From: Thiobacillus thioparus DSM 505
GTDB taxonomy: Bacteria; Pseudomonadota; Gammaproteobacteria; Burkholderiales; Thiobacillaceae
Direction of reading: 5' to 3'
Assembly: GCF_000373385.1 (NCBI RefSeq)
Contig: NZ_KB891326.1
Coordinates: forward strand, 147,309-211,308
Length of the DNA stretch: 64,000 bases
A model generated the notes under the pieces. That model was not told where the DNA came from, made no database searches, and worked only from the letters and a program-made list of their open reading frames with translations. Made by a program: the position numbers and the translations under genes. Positions 1 to 8,007 of this stretch are shown piece after piece. Each line of letters opens with the position of its first letter. Position 1 is the first letter of the stretch.

Positions 1-470
1 AAACGCTTGTACTCGGCATCGGCAACACCCTGCTCACCGACGAAGGCATTGGCATTCATGTCCTGCAGGCGCTTGAACCCGAGCTGGCAAACTGGCCCGA
101 TGTGACCCTGCTCGATGGCGGCACACTTTCGTTTACCCTGGCGGGACCGATCGAGGAGACCGATGCGCTGATCGTCGTCGATGCCGCCAATATCAAATCG
201 AAACCAGGTGACTGGGCATTGCTGGAGGGGGAGGAGATGGATGCATTCCTGATGAGCAATCGCAAGGCCTCGGTGCATGAGGTGGGGCTGACCGATCTGC
301 GCGTCATCGCCATCCTGGCCGGGCACTGGCCCGAGAAGCGCGCCATGCTGGCTATCCAGCCGCAGACCATCGACTGGGGCGAGCATCCTACCCCTGCCGT
401 CGCGGCCGCCATTCCCCCCGCCTGTACGGCGATCCGTGACTTGATCCGGGCATGGCGCCATGTCATTTGA
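1..470 (+). CDS. hupD: Hydrogenase maturation protease, HupD/HyaD family (5' truncated)
   Basis: The reading frame is open from position 3 and its start lies before the window. The visible N-terminus reads TLVLGIGNTLLTDEGIG, the GxGN nucleotide-free fold signature of [NiFe]-hydrogenase endopeptidases, followed by the conserved metal-binding Glu and later DAA and HEVGL segments. These enzymes clip the C-terminal tail of the hydrogenase large subunit after Ni insertion. HynL downstream carries such a tail (15 residues after its last His), so it is the likely substrate. The gene overlaps the HupH-like gene by 11 bp, so both are probably one transcript. Confidence 0.9.
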   Translation, partial: TLVLGIGNTLLTDEGIGIHVLQALEPELANWPDVTLLDGGTLSFTLAGPIEETDALIVVDAANIKSKPGDWALLEGEEMDAFLMSNRKASVHEVGLTDLRVIAILAGHWPEKRAMLAIQPQTIDWGEHPTPAVAAAIPPACTAIRDLIRAWRHVI

Positions 471-870
471 TTCCATTCCCATACACGTCGTTCCGCCGGG
501 TGAACCGGGCCTCACCGGCAATGCGCCGCCGCTTCTGCGCGAATTGCTTGAGATGGTGCGGCGCCTGCTTGAGACTGGCGAGCCATCCGCCATCGATCTG
601 TCCGCGCTGCCGCTGACGCCAGCCGATCTGGACTGGCTGCGCGACAAGCTCGGCACCGGTGAAATCGGCGTCACCCTGCAGGCCAATGGCGAATCCACAC
701 TGAACGAAACCGCGTGCCCCGGCGTGTGGTGGGTCACGCATCACAACGAACAAGGCGCGGTGACGTCGCAATTCATCGAAGTGGCATTCGTTCCCGATCT
801 GGTCAAGGCTCATCCCCGGGATGTGGAAATTGGATCGGAATATCTTGAACTGCTGGTATCCGACCTCTAA
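460..870 (+). CDS. hupH: HupH/HyaF-type hydrogenase expression protein
   Basis: A 136-residue protein matching the C-terminal domain of the HupH/HyaF family. It has a run of small acidic and hydrophobic residues, a central LTPADLDWLRDKLG segment and the typical C-terminal WWVTHHNEQG...FIEVAFVPDLVK block. Full-length HupH is about twice as long, so this is a single-domain version. In other bacteria the family assists small-subunit Fe-S assembly or protection during maturation. The start is ATG 460, inside the end of the protease gene, and HynS follows after 45 bp. Confidence 0.8.
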   Translation: MSFDSIPIHVVPPGEPGLTGNAPPLLRELLEMVRRLLETGEPSAIDLSALPLTPADLDWLRDKLGTGEIGVTLQANGESTLNETACPGVWWVTHHNEQGAVTSQFIEVAFVPDLVKAHPRDVEIGSEYLELLVSDL

Positions 871-915
871 GGTGTAGGAGAGTTCGGGAATGTTTCTTGT
901 CAGGAGGCACGCATC

Positions 916-1995
916 ATGCAGGGTCCGTTGATCGATACGCTTGCGCGGCGAGGGGTGACTCGCCGTACCTTTCTCAAGTATTGCGCGACGCTGGCCTCGA
1001 TGATGGCCTTGCCGCCGACGGCGGGCCGCGCCATGGCCGAGGCGATGGCGGCTGCGCGACGGCCGTCGGTGATCTGGCTGCCGTTCCAGGAATGCACCGG
1101 GTGCACCGAGTCGATCACGCGTTCGCACTCCCCCACCATCGAAGGCATGATCTTCGACATGATCTCGCTGGACTATCAGGAGACGCTGATGGCCGCAGCC
1201 GGCCACCAGGCCGAGGAAGCCCGGCAGAACGCGATGAAGGACAACGCGGGCAAATATCTGCTGATCGTCGACGGCTCGATTCCGCTGGGACACGATGGCG
1301 CCTATTCCTGCATCGGCGGACGCTCCAATGTGGACATGCTGAAGGAGGCGGCTGCTGGTGCAGCCGCCGTCATCGCCGTGGGCTCCTGCGCCTCTTTCGG
1401 TGGCATCCCGAAGGCCAACCCGAATCCGACCGGCGCCGTCTCGGTGTCCGATCTCGTCAAGGACAAGCCCATCGTCAACATTCCCGGCTGCCCGCCCATC
1501 CCGGTGGTGATGACCGGCGTGCTGGCGCATTACCTCACCTTCGGCAGCCTGCCGGAGCTTGACGACAAGGGGCGGCCCAAATCCTTCTATGGAAACACCA
1601 TCCACGACCGCTGCTACCGTCGCCCGTTCTACGACCAGGGCAAATTCGCCAAGACCTTCGACGACGAAGGCGCTCGCCAGGGCTGGTGCCTGTTCGAACT
1701 CGGCTGCAAAGGGCCGGTGACCCACAACGCCTGCGCCACGGTGAAATGGAACGGTGGCACCTCGTGGCCGGTGGAATCGGGACATGGCTGCCTGGGCTGT
1801 TCCGAGCCCGATTTCTGGGACGGCGGCAGCTTCTACAAGGCGTTGTCGGCGCCGGCCGACCCGCTTAAATTCGCCGCTGCCGCCGCGGTCGTTGGCGCCG
1901 GCGCTGGAGTGGCGGTCAGCGTCGCCAACCGGGTCAAGAAAAATACCGCCAAGGCGACGCATGAGACCACCACGCTGGCCGACCTGGAGAAATAG
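916..1995 (+). CDS. hynS: [NiFe]-hydrogenase small subunit, Isp type
   Basis: A 359-residue small subunit that holds the Fe-S relay passing electrons from H2. A twin-arginine signal TRRTFLK (residues 15-21) precedes a hydrophobic stretch, so the folded enzyme is exported by Tat. The mature part starts with VIWLPFQECTGCTES, the proximal cluster CxxC, and has later Cys-rich blocks (VGSCASFGG, NIPGCPPIP, HDRCYRR, GWCLFELGCKGP, GHGCLGCSEP). A C-terminal hydrophobic segment (about 317-342) would anchor it in the membrane. The start at 916 has the Shine-Dalgarno AGGAGG just upstream. Gene order HynS-Isp1-Isp2-HynL identifies the Isp subgroup. Confidence 0.95.
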   Translation: MQGPLIDTLARRGVTRRTFLKYCATLASMMALPPTAGRAMAEAMAAARRPSVIWLPFQECTGCTESITRSHSPTIEGMIFDMISLDYQETLMAAAGHQAEEARQNAMKDNAGKYLLIVDGSIPLGHDGAYSCIGGRSNVDMLKEAAAGAAAVIAVGSCASFGGIPKANPNPTGAVSVSDLVKDKPIVNIPGCPPIPVVMTGVLAHYLTFGSLPELDDKGRPKSFYGNTIHDRCYRRPFYDQGKFAKTFDDEGARQGWCLFELGCKGPVTHNACATVKWNGGTSWPVESGHGCLGCSEPDFWDGGSFYKALSAPADPLKFAAAAAVVGAGAGVAVSVANRVKKNTAKATHETTTLADLEK

Positions 1996-1997
1996 GC

Positions 1998-2657
1998 ATG
2001 AATGATCTGCAATTTCTGACCTGGACCCGGGGTCCGGGCCTCGACATCGCCGTCGGCATCTTCCTCCTGGGCGTGCTGTGGCGCCTGATCGAAATCTATA
2101 CGCTCGGCCGCAAGAAGGATCTCGCCGCACCGCGCCACGCTGCCGGCGCGTCCGGCCTCCATACGGTGTTCCGGCGTTCGTTGCCGCCGCCCGGCATGCT
2201 GAAGCGTTCGCCGGTCAGCTATGTCGGCGGCTATATCTTCCACATCTGGCTGGCGATCATCGTGTTCCTGGGCGCCCCGCACATCCTGCTGATCGAGAAC
2301 CTTGTCGGGCTGTCGTGGCCAGCGCTGCCCTCGCAGTTCATCGGTCTGACGGCCGTGGTGACGATGGCAACGATGGTGGTGATGCTGGCCGACCGCATCA
2401 ACAAGCCGGTCAAGCGCTTCCTCAGCACCTTCGAGGACTGGTTCACCTGGACCGTGACCTTCCTGCCGGTGCTGACGGGGTGGATGGCGACGCAGCACCT
2501 GCTGTTGCCCTACACCCAGATGCTGGCGCTGCATATCCTCTCCGCGGAGATCCTCCTGGTGGTGCTGCCTTTCAGCAAGCTGTTCCACGGCTTCACGCTG
2601 TTCGGCTCGCGCTGGTACAACGGCCGGGTGAATGCGCACAAGGGGGTGCCGGTATGA
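1998..2657 (+). CDS. isp1: Isp1 membrane cytochrome b subunit of hydrogenase
   Basis: A 219-residue integral membrane protein with about five hydrophobic segments and several intramembrane histidines, resembling the NarI-type cytochrome b of nitrate reductase. In Isp hydrogenases it takes electrons from HynSL or passes them with Isp2 to the quinone or thiol pool. It starts 2 bp after the hynS stop, and its TGA overlaps the ATG of the next small ORF. It ends in a short basic tail. Assignment rests on topology and its place between hynS and isp2. Confidence 0.9.
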   Translation: MNDLQFLTWTRGPGLDIAVGIFLLGVLWRLIEIYTLGRKKDLAAPRHAAGASGLHTVFRRSLPPPGMLKRSPVSYVGGYIFHIWLAIIVFLGAPHILLIENLVGLSWPALPSQFIGLTAVVTMATMVVMLADRINKPVKRFLSTFEDWFTWTVTFLPVLTGWMATQHLLLPYTQMLALHILSAEILLVVLPFSKLFHGFTLFGSRWYNGRVNAHKGVPV

Positions 2658-2844
2658 GCAGGGAGCAGGGGCCCCGCTTTGCGGGGATGCGACCGCCCGC
2701 GAATACCGGCAGCGACCGACGCGCCGGCTTCGGTGTAAGTGACATCGCGACGGAGGGCGTACGTATGAGCAGGGAGCAGGGGCCCCGCCAGGCGGGGATG
2801 CGGCCGGCCGCGAATGCCGGCAGCGACCGACACGATGGCTTCGG
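2654..2844 (+). repeat. Tandem direct repeat with hairpin core
   Basis: Two copies of an about 80-bp sequence at 2654-2733 and 2765-2844, near 89% identical by eye. Each holds a GC-rich palindrome (CCCCGCTTTGCGGGG and CCCCGCCAGGCGGGG). The stem is conserved while the loop differs, which suggests selection on RNA structure or a REP-like origin. The second copy is followed directly by the isp2 ribosome-binding site. Confidence 0.7.
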
Positions 2845-2878
2845 AATAATTGAACTATTCAAGGAGGGAGCGGTATGA
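2654..2878 (+). CDS. Small ORF of two near-identical 37-codon units between isp1 and isp2
   Basis: A 74-codon frame starting ATGA on the isp1 stop and ending ATGA on the isp2 start. It is made of two tandem units that each begin MSREQGPR, with 22 of the first 27 residues identical. Each unit has its own ATG (2654 and 2765) and a purine-rich ribosome-binding site before it. The encoded peptide is Arg/Gly-rich with no recognisable domain. It may be a real small subunit-like peptide, or an inserted palindromic repeat that keeps the frame open and couples translation of isp1 to isp2. I do not recognise it in other Isp operons. Confidence 0.4.
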   Translation: MSREQGPRFAGMRPPANTGSDRRAGFGVSDIATEGVRMSREQGPRQAGMRPAANAGSDRHDGFGIIELFKEGAV

Positions 2879-4137
2879 GCGCCTCACTCGAAAAAGGCAT
2901 CCACGCCCTCAAGGAAGTCATCGACGCGCCCATCGCCAGCTATTTCGAAAGCTGCGTGCACTGCGGCCTGTGCGCCGAGGCCTGCCTCTTCTATACGGAA
3001 ACCGGTGACCCAAAGTACACGCCGATCCACAAGCTGGAACCGCTGCGCCGTGTCTACGAGCAGGAATACACGCTGCTAGGGCGGCTGAAGAAGGTGGTCG
3101 GCCTATCCAAGCCGGTGACCGACGCCGAACTCGACCAGTGGCAGGAACTGGTGTACGACAGCTGCACGATGTGCGGACGCTGTTCGCTGGTCTGCCCGGT
3201 GGGCAACGACATCGTCTACATGGTGCGCAAGTTCCGCGAAGGCATGGCGGTGTCCGGCCACGTCCCCGATGGCATCCGGAGCGCGACCAAGCGCACGGTC
3301 GAGCTCGGCGGGCCGATGGGTCTGAAGTGGCCGGCGGTCGCCAATGTACTCAAGCACGTCGAAGAAAACACCGGCTTGAAGATTCCCGTCGACCAGGCCG
3401 GTGCCGATTATCTGGTGCTGCTGTCGTCGATGGAAATCGTCAACTACCCCGAATACATCGAAGCGCTGGCCAAGATCTTCCACAAGGCCGGCATCAGCTT
3501 CACGCTCGCGTCCGACGCCTACGAGGCGACCAACGCCGGCATCCAGATCGGCAGCTCCGACCTCGCCAAGGTGATCGTCTCGCGCATCGTCGACGCCGCC
3601 GAGAAGCTGAAGGTGAAGAACGTGCTGTCGCCCGAATGCGGCCATGCCTACATGGCGATCCGCTGGGAAGGCCCCAACCTGGTCGGCCGTCCCTTCGGCT
3701 TCAATGTCGTGCACGTGCTGGAACTGCTCGACGAACTGCGCCTGAAGGGCGTGCTGAAGATGAAGGACAAGCTGAAAGACCCGCTCATCCTGCACGACCC
3801 CTGCCAGATCGTGCGTCGCGGCGGCGTGCTGCAGGCGCCTGAGCCGCTGATCCAGCAGGTCGCGGAGAACTACATCCCGATCGCCGACAAGCAGAAATTG
3901 AACTGGTGCTGCGGCGGGGGCGGCGGGGCCTCCGCGATCCACACCGAGGAGGCGGAAGCGCTGCGCGCCAAGGCTTTCAAGATCAAGAAGCGGCAGATCG
4001 AGGAAGCGGGCGTCGACACCATGGTGACATTCTGCGCCAACTGCCGTATCACGATCGAGGAAGGGTTCGACCATTACGAAATGAATACCAAACTGCTCGG
4101 CCTGACCGAGCTGCTGGCGGAACACCTGGAGGACTGA
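2875..4137 (+). CDS. isp2: Isp2, HdrD-like iron-sulfur protein of hydrogenase
   Basis: A 420-residue cytoplasmic protein with two [4Fe-4S] ferredoxin motifs (Cys 27/30/33/37 and Cys 97/100/103/107). The C-terminal half carries two CCG-type cysteine blocks (HDPCQIVRRGG with WCCGGGGG, then FCANCRI). This is the HdrD/GlpC architecture that binds a noncubane [4Fe-4S] cluster. In the HynS-Isp1-Isp2-HynL enzymes it links the membrane cytochrome b to cytoplasmic acceptors. The start follows AAGGAGGGAG and overlaps the end of the small repeated ORF. Confidence 0.92.
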   Translation: MSASLEKGIHALKEVIDAPIASYFESCVHCGLCAEACLFYTETGDPKYTPIHKLEPLRRVYEQEYTLLGRLKKVVGLSKPVTDAELDQWQELVYDSCTMCGRCSLVCPVGNDIVYMVRKFREGMAVSGHVPDGIRSATKRTVELGGPMGLKWPAVANVLKHVEENTGLKIPVDQAGADYLVLLSSMEIVNYPEYIEALAKIFHKAGISFTLASDAYEATNAGIQIGSSDLAKVIVSRIVDAAEKLKVKNVLSPECGHAYMAIRWEGPNLVGRPFGFNVVHVLELLDELRLKGVLKMKDKLKDPLILHDPCQIVRRGGVLQAPEPLIQQVAENYIPIADKQKLNWCCGGGGGASAIHTEEAEALRAKAFKIKKRQIEEAGVDTMVTFCANCRITIEEGFDHYEMNTKLLGLTELLAEHLED

Positions 4138-4141
4138 ATAC

Positions 4142-5932
4142 ATGACCACAGCACAACGCGTCGTCGTCGACCCCATCACCCGCATCGAGGGTCACCTGCG
4201 CATCGAGGCCGAAACCGACGCCAGCGGCAAGATCACCCACGCGTATTCGGCCGGCACCATGGTGCGCGGCATCGAGATCATCCTGCGCGGCCGCGACCCG
4301 CGCGACGCCTGGGCGTTTGCCCAGCGCATCTGCGGCGTCTGTACCCTCGTTCACGGCATCGCCTCGGTGCGTTCGGTGGAAGACGCGCTGCACCGCGCCA
4401 TCCCCAGCTACAGCATTCCTCACAATGCCGAGCTGATCCGCAACCTGATGATCGCGGCGCAATACGTGCACGACCACGTGATGCACTTCTATCATCTGCA
4501 CGCGCTCGACTGGGTCGACGTGGTGTCGGCGCTGAAGGCCGACCCCAAGGCCACCTCGGCACTGGCGCAATCGATCTCCGGCTATTCGAAATCGTCGCCG
4601 GGCTACTTCGCCGACGTGCAGAAGAAAGTGAAGACCTTCGTCGAGCAGGGCCAGCTCGGCATTTTCGCCAATGCCTACTGGGGCCACCCCGCCTACAAGC
4701 TGCCGCCGGAAGCCAACCTGATGGCGGTGGCGCACTACCTCGATGCGCTCGCTTGGCAGCGCGACGTGGTCAAGCTGCACACCATCTTCGGCGGCAAGAA
4801 CCCGCATCCCAACTTCGTGGTGGGCGGCGTGCCCTCGGCCATTTCCGTGCAGATTGGCGCCGGCCAGGGCAAGGGACCGCATTTCCACGGCGGCCAGGGT
4901 GGCACCGCGCTCAACGAGGTGGGGTTGCAGACGATACAGAATGTCATCCGGCAGATGCGCGAGTTCGTCGACCAGGTCTACGTGCCCGACACGCTCGCCA
5001 TCGCCGGTTTCTACAAGGACTGGGCAGGGCGGGGAGAAGGCCTCGGCAACTTCCTGTCGTTCGGCGACCTGCCCTCGAAGGGTTTCTGGGACACCGACTC
5101 CTACCTGATTCCGCGCGGCGTCATCCTCAACCGCGACCTCACCAAGATCCACCCCATCGACCTTGATGCGGACAACGAAATCCAGGAGTTCGTCAGCCAT
5201 TCCTGGTACAAGTACAGCCAGGGTGACGGCAAGGGGCTGCATCCGTTCAAGGGCGAAACGGAACTCAACTACACCGGGCCGAAACCGCCGTATGAACAGC
5301 TCGACGTCGACAAAAAATATTCCTGGTTGAAATCGCCGCGCTGGCAGGGCAAATCCATGGAAGTCGGCCCGCTCGCCCGCGTGCTGATGCTGTATGCCAG
5401 CGGCAACGCCCAGGCCAAGGAACTGGTGGGCTACACGCTGAAGACCCTGGACGTGCCTGTGGATGCGCTGTACTCCACGCTTGGCCGTACCGCCGCGCGG
5501 ACGCTGGAATCGAAGATCCTGGCCGACGCCATGCAGGGCTGGTACGACCAGTTGATCGCCAACATCAAGGCCGGCGACGTCCGAACCTTCAACGAGCAAT
5601 ACTGGGAACCCTCGACCTGGCCCAAGCACATGCAAGGCGTCGGCCTGATGGAAGCGCCGCGCGGCGGCTTGAGCCACTGGATCGTCGTCGACGACGGCAA
5701 GATCAGCAACTACCAGGCCGTGGTGCCGAGCACCTGGAACGCCGGCCCGCGCGACATGCAAGGCCAGCCAGGCGCCTACGAGGCGGCGCTGCAGGACAAC
5801 CATGTGATGCACGATCCGAAGCAGCCGATCGAGATCCTGCGCACCATCCATTCCTTTGATCCTTGCATTGCCTGTGCCGTCCACGTGACCGATCCGGATG
5901 GCGAGGAACTGGTGCAGGTGAAAATAAAGTGA
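4142..5932 (+). CDS. hynL: [NiFe]-hydrogenase large subunit
   Basis: A 596-residue catalytic subunit carrying the Ni-Fe site. The N-terminal ligand motif RICGVC (Cys 64 and 67) and the C-terminal motif DPCIACAVH (Cys 575 and 578, His 581) are both intact. A 15-residue tail after His 581 would be removed by the HupD-like protease at the left edge of the window. No selenocysteine replaces the Cys ligands. It starts 4 bp after isp2, with GGAGGA as ribosome-binding site. Confidence 0.97.
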   Translation: MTTAQRVVVDPITRIEGHLRIEAETDASGKITHAYSAGTMVRGIEIILRGRDPRDAWAFAQRICGVCTLVHGIASVRSVEDALHRAIPSYSIPHNAELIRNLMIAAQYVHDHVMHFYHLHALDWVDVVSALKADPKATSALAQSISGYSKSSPGYFADVQKKVKTFVEQGQLGIFANAYWGHPAYKLPPEANLMAVAHYLDALAWQRDVVKLHTIFGGKNPHPNFVVGGVPSAISVQIGAGQGKGPHFHGGQGGTALNEVGLQTIQNVIRQMREFVDQVYVPDTLAIAGFYKDWAGRGEGLGNFLSFGDLPSKGFWDTDSYLIPRGVILNRDLTKIHPIDLDADNEIQEFVSHSWYKYSQGDGKGLHPFKGETELNYTGPKPPYEQLDVDKKYSWLKSPRWQGKSMEVGPLARVLMLYASGNAQAKELVGYTLKTLDVPVDALYSTLGRTAARTLESKILADAMQGWYDQLIANIKAGDVRTFNEQYWEPSTWPKHMQGVGLMEAPRGGLSHWIVVDDGKISNYQAVVPSTWNAGPRDMQGQPGAYEAALQDNHVMHDPKQPIEILRTIHSFDPCIACAVHVTDPDGEELVQVKIK

Positions 5933-5967
5933 CTTGCCGTAGAGATTTTGAACGTGGAGAGCATGCA

Positions 5968-6540
5968 ATGAAACCGATGAACTACTCGCGCACGATCGTC
6001 CTGACTGCCCTCTGCCTGTTTGCGGGCACGGCATACGCACACCCCGGCCACCCTCCGACCGGTTTCGCCGGCGGCTTCGCGCATCCGTTTCTGGGTGTGG
6101 ACCACCTGTTCGCCATGATCGCGGTCGGCCTGTGGGCCGCGCAGCAAGGTGGGCGGGCGCTGTGGGCGGTGCCGGCGGCGTTTGTCGGTGCGATGGGCAT
6201 GGGGGGCATGCTGGCCTGGACAGGGGGGGCGCTGCCGCATGTCGAGACGGCCGTCGCGCTGTCGGTGCTGCTGCTTGGGTTGCTGGTCGCCACGCAACAG
6301 CGCGCCTCCGTCATCGTCGGCATGGGCATCGCCGGCGTGTTCGCACTCTTCCATGGCTATGCGCATGGAATGGAAATGCCGCAGGCCATGTCGCCCATAC
6401 TGTATGCCCTGGGTTTCGTGTTGGCCACGGCTTGCCTGCATGGCGTGGGCATTGCCGGCGGCCTGCTGGGCCGGCGCGCGATGCGGATGGCGGGCATCGG
6501 CATCGCGGCTACCGGTGCGGCCTTGCTGGTCCTGGCGTGA
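5968..6540 (+). CDS. hupE: HupE/UreJ family membrane protein
   Basis: A 190-residue protein with a cleavable signal peptide (MKPMNYSRTIVLTALCLFAG...AYA). It continues with the HPGH and GFAGGFAHPFLGVDHLFAM motifs typical of HupE/UreJ, and about six membrane helices including the HGYAHG motif. The family is thought to bring nickel or other divalent metal into the cell for hydrogenase or urease assembly. ATG 5968 is chosen because it gives the signal peptide and follows a GGAGAG site. It closes the hydrogenase operon. Confidence 0.9.
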   Translation: MKPMNYSRTIVLTALCLFAGTAYAHPGHPPTGFAGGFAHPFLGVDHLFAMIAVGLWAAQQGGRALWAVPAAFVGAMGMGGMLAWTGGALPHVETAVALSVLLLGLLVATQQRASVIVGMGIAGVFALFHGYAHGMEMPQAMSPILYALGFVLATACLHGVGIAGGLLGRRAMRMAGIGIAATGAALLVLA

Positions 6541-6593
6541 TCGGACGGCATGCGCCGGGCCATTTCTGAACCGGACTGAAGGAAGTCAATCGG

Positions 6594-6911
6594 GTGGATG
6601 ATTCGCTGCAAAGACTGCTCGACGCCGAGGCCCGTGCGCAAGCGGTCATTGATGACGCCAGCCAGGAGCGCCAGCGCATGATGGACGACGCGCTGGCTGC
6701 CGTGCGCGGCGCTGAGGCACGTTTCGACGCCGGGCGAGCCGAGTTGCGCGCGCCTTACCTGCACGAAGCGCAGGGACGTGCCGACCAGATGGTGGCCGAA
6801 CTGACGCGCAAATACGGCGAGCGTCAACGCATGCTGCGCGAACTGGCCGCCCGCCACGAGTCCGAAGCCGTGGATGCGGCGCTGGCCCTGTTACTCGATC
6901 CGACCTTATGA
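6594..6911 (+). CDS. A/V-type ATPase peripheral stalk subunit G/H
   Basis: A 105-residue, almost wholly helical and charged protein beginning with GTG 6594. It looks like the NtpF/AhaH-type peripheral stalk subunit (heptad-like runs of Ala, Glu, Arg, Gln; no Cys). It is the first gene of the A/V-type ATPase operon, where this subunit normally lies beside subunit I or C. GTG is preferred because the nearby ATG is in another frame; GGAAG stands about 12 bp upstream. Confidence 0.75.
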   Translation: MDDSLQRLLDAEARAQAVIDDASQERQRMMDDALAAVRGAEARFDAGRAELRAPYLHEAQGRADQMVAELTRKYGERQRMLRELAARHESEAVDAALALLLDPTL

Positions 6912-6966
6912 AGGTTTCCCGGACAACCTGAGGGACAGGGCCCCCGAATCGCGTCAGCCCGCTGCC

Positions 6967-8007
6967 ATGTCCGCTTACCTCGATACCCGCGTCAGTCTGT
7001 ATGCCGGCCGCCTGTGGCCGGACGATGCACTGACGGCGCTGATCGAGGCGCCGGAGGGCACTGTGGCAGAAAGGCTGATCGGGCACGGATTGCCGCAACT
7101 GGCAACGGGGTACGACCGGGCCAGCGGGGCCCAGGATCCCCGCTCGCTGGAGCAGCGCATCATCGCCCAGATCCTGGACGAGACGCGCGTACTGGTCCGG
7201 CCCCAATCCGGGGCGGCGCGTGCGTTTCTGACCTTCTGGACGGCGCGCTTCGAGATGTCCAACGTAAAGACCATGCTGCGCAGCAAGATGACCAACGAGC
7301 GTCCCGCGGCCATCCTCGCCCGGCTGATTCCGATGGGGACATTCGGCCGTCTGGACAACCAGGACCTGGCGCACGCCGAGGATATCGGCGAACTGTTGCG
7401 CCGCCTGGAGGCCGGTCCCTATGCTGGCATCGTGCGTCGCGCGCGGCGCGCGTTCGAACAGAGCCGCGATCCGTTCAGCCTCGATGCCGCGCTCGATCGC
7501 GGCTACTACGAAGGCCTGGTCCAGCGCGCCCAGCCGCTAGAAGAGGCGGTGGGTGCGCCGTTCCGCAGTCTCATGGCCAATCTCATCGACCGCATCAACC
7601 TGGTCTGGCTGTTGCGTTACCGCTTCAACTACGGATTGCCGCCTGCCGAGGTGTATTACCTGTTGGTGGCGTCGCATTACAACTTGTCCGGCGCGCGGCT
7701 ACGGGATCTCGCTGCGCAGGACAGCCTGGAGGCCGTGCTGGCCGCGCTGCCTGCCGCGTGGCAGGCCCGTCTGGCGGGTGCGACGGACGTGCCCGATGTT
7801 TTCGCGCGCATGGAACATGTCGCCGCCGAACAGGCCTTGCGGGTGCTTCGTTCCCGCGCGCCCGGCATCGCCCGCGCGTTCGCCTACCTGATCCTGCGCG
7901 AACGTGACCTGCGCGCCGTTCGTGCGGTACTGCGCGGGCGCCATCTCGGCTTGCCTGACGACGATATCCGTCTGGCACTGCGACGCGCACCTGCCGAGCT
8001 CAACTGA
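6967..8007 (+). CDS. ntpC: A/V-type ATPase subunit C
   Basis: A 346-residue helical protein of the NtpC/Vma6 family, the funnel that joins the central stalk to the K ring. The N-terminal AYLDTRVSLYAGRLW and the later LIDRINLVWLLRYRFNYGLPPAEVYYLL region match the family. ATG 6967 is preferred over an in-frame ATG at 6874, because the earlier one lies inside the preceding gene and adds a non-homologous stretch. It overlaps subunit I by one base (TGATG). Confidence 0.85.
   Translation: MSAYLDTRVSLYAGRLWPDDALTALIEAPEGTVAERLIGHGLPQLATGYDRASGAQDPRSLEQRIIAQILDETRVLVRPQSGAARAFLTFWTARFEMSNVKTMLRSKMTNERPAAILARLIPMGTFGRLDNQDLAHAEDIGELLRRLEAGPYAGIVRRARRAFEQSRDPFSLDAALDRGYYEGLVQRAQPLEEAVGAPFRSLMANLIDRINLVWLLRYRFNYGLPPAEVYYLLVASHYNLSGARLRDLAAQDSLEAVLAALPAAWQARLAGATDVPDVFARMEHVAAEQALRVLRSRAPGIARAFAYLILRERDLRAVRAVLRGRHLGLPDDDIRLALRRAPAELN

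Noticed and set aside
463-2130. Long minus-strand open frame opposite hupH and hynS
   Set aside because: It is antisense to well-supported genes, is Arg/Gly/Pro-rich as expected from reversed high-GC codons, and has no domain.
4049-6040. 663-codon minus-strand frame opposite hynL
   Set aside because: The hydrogenase large subunit on the other strand has complete active-site motifs; this frame is its shadow.
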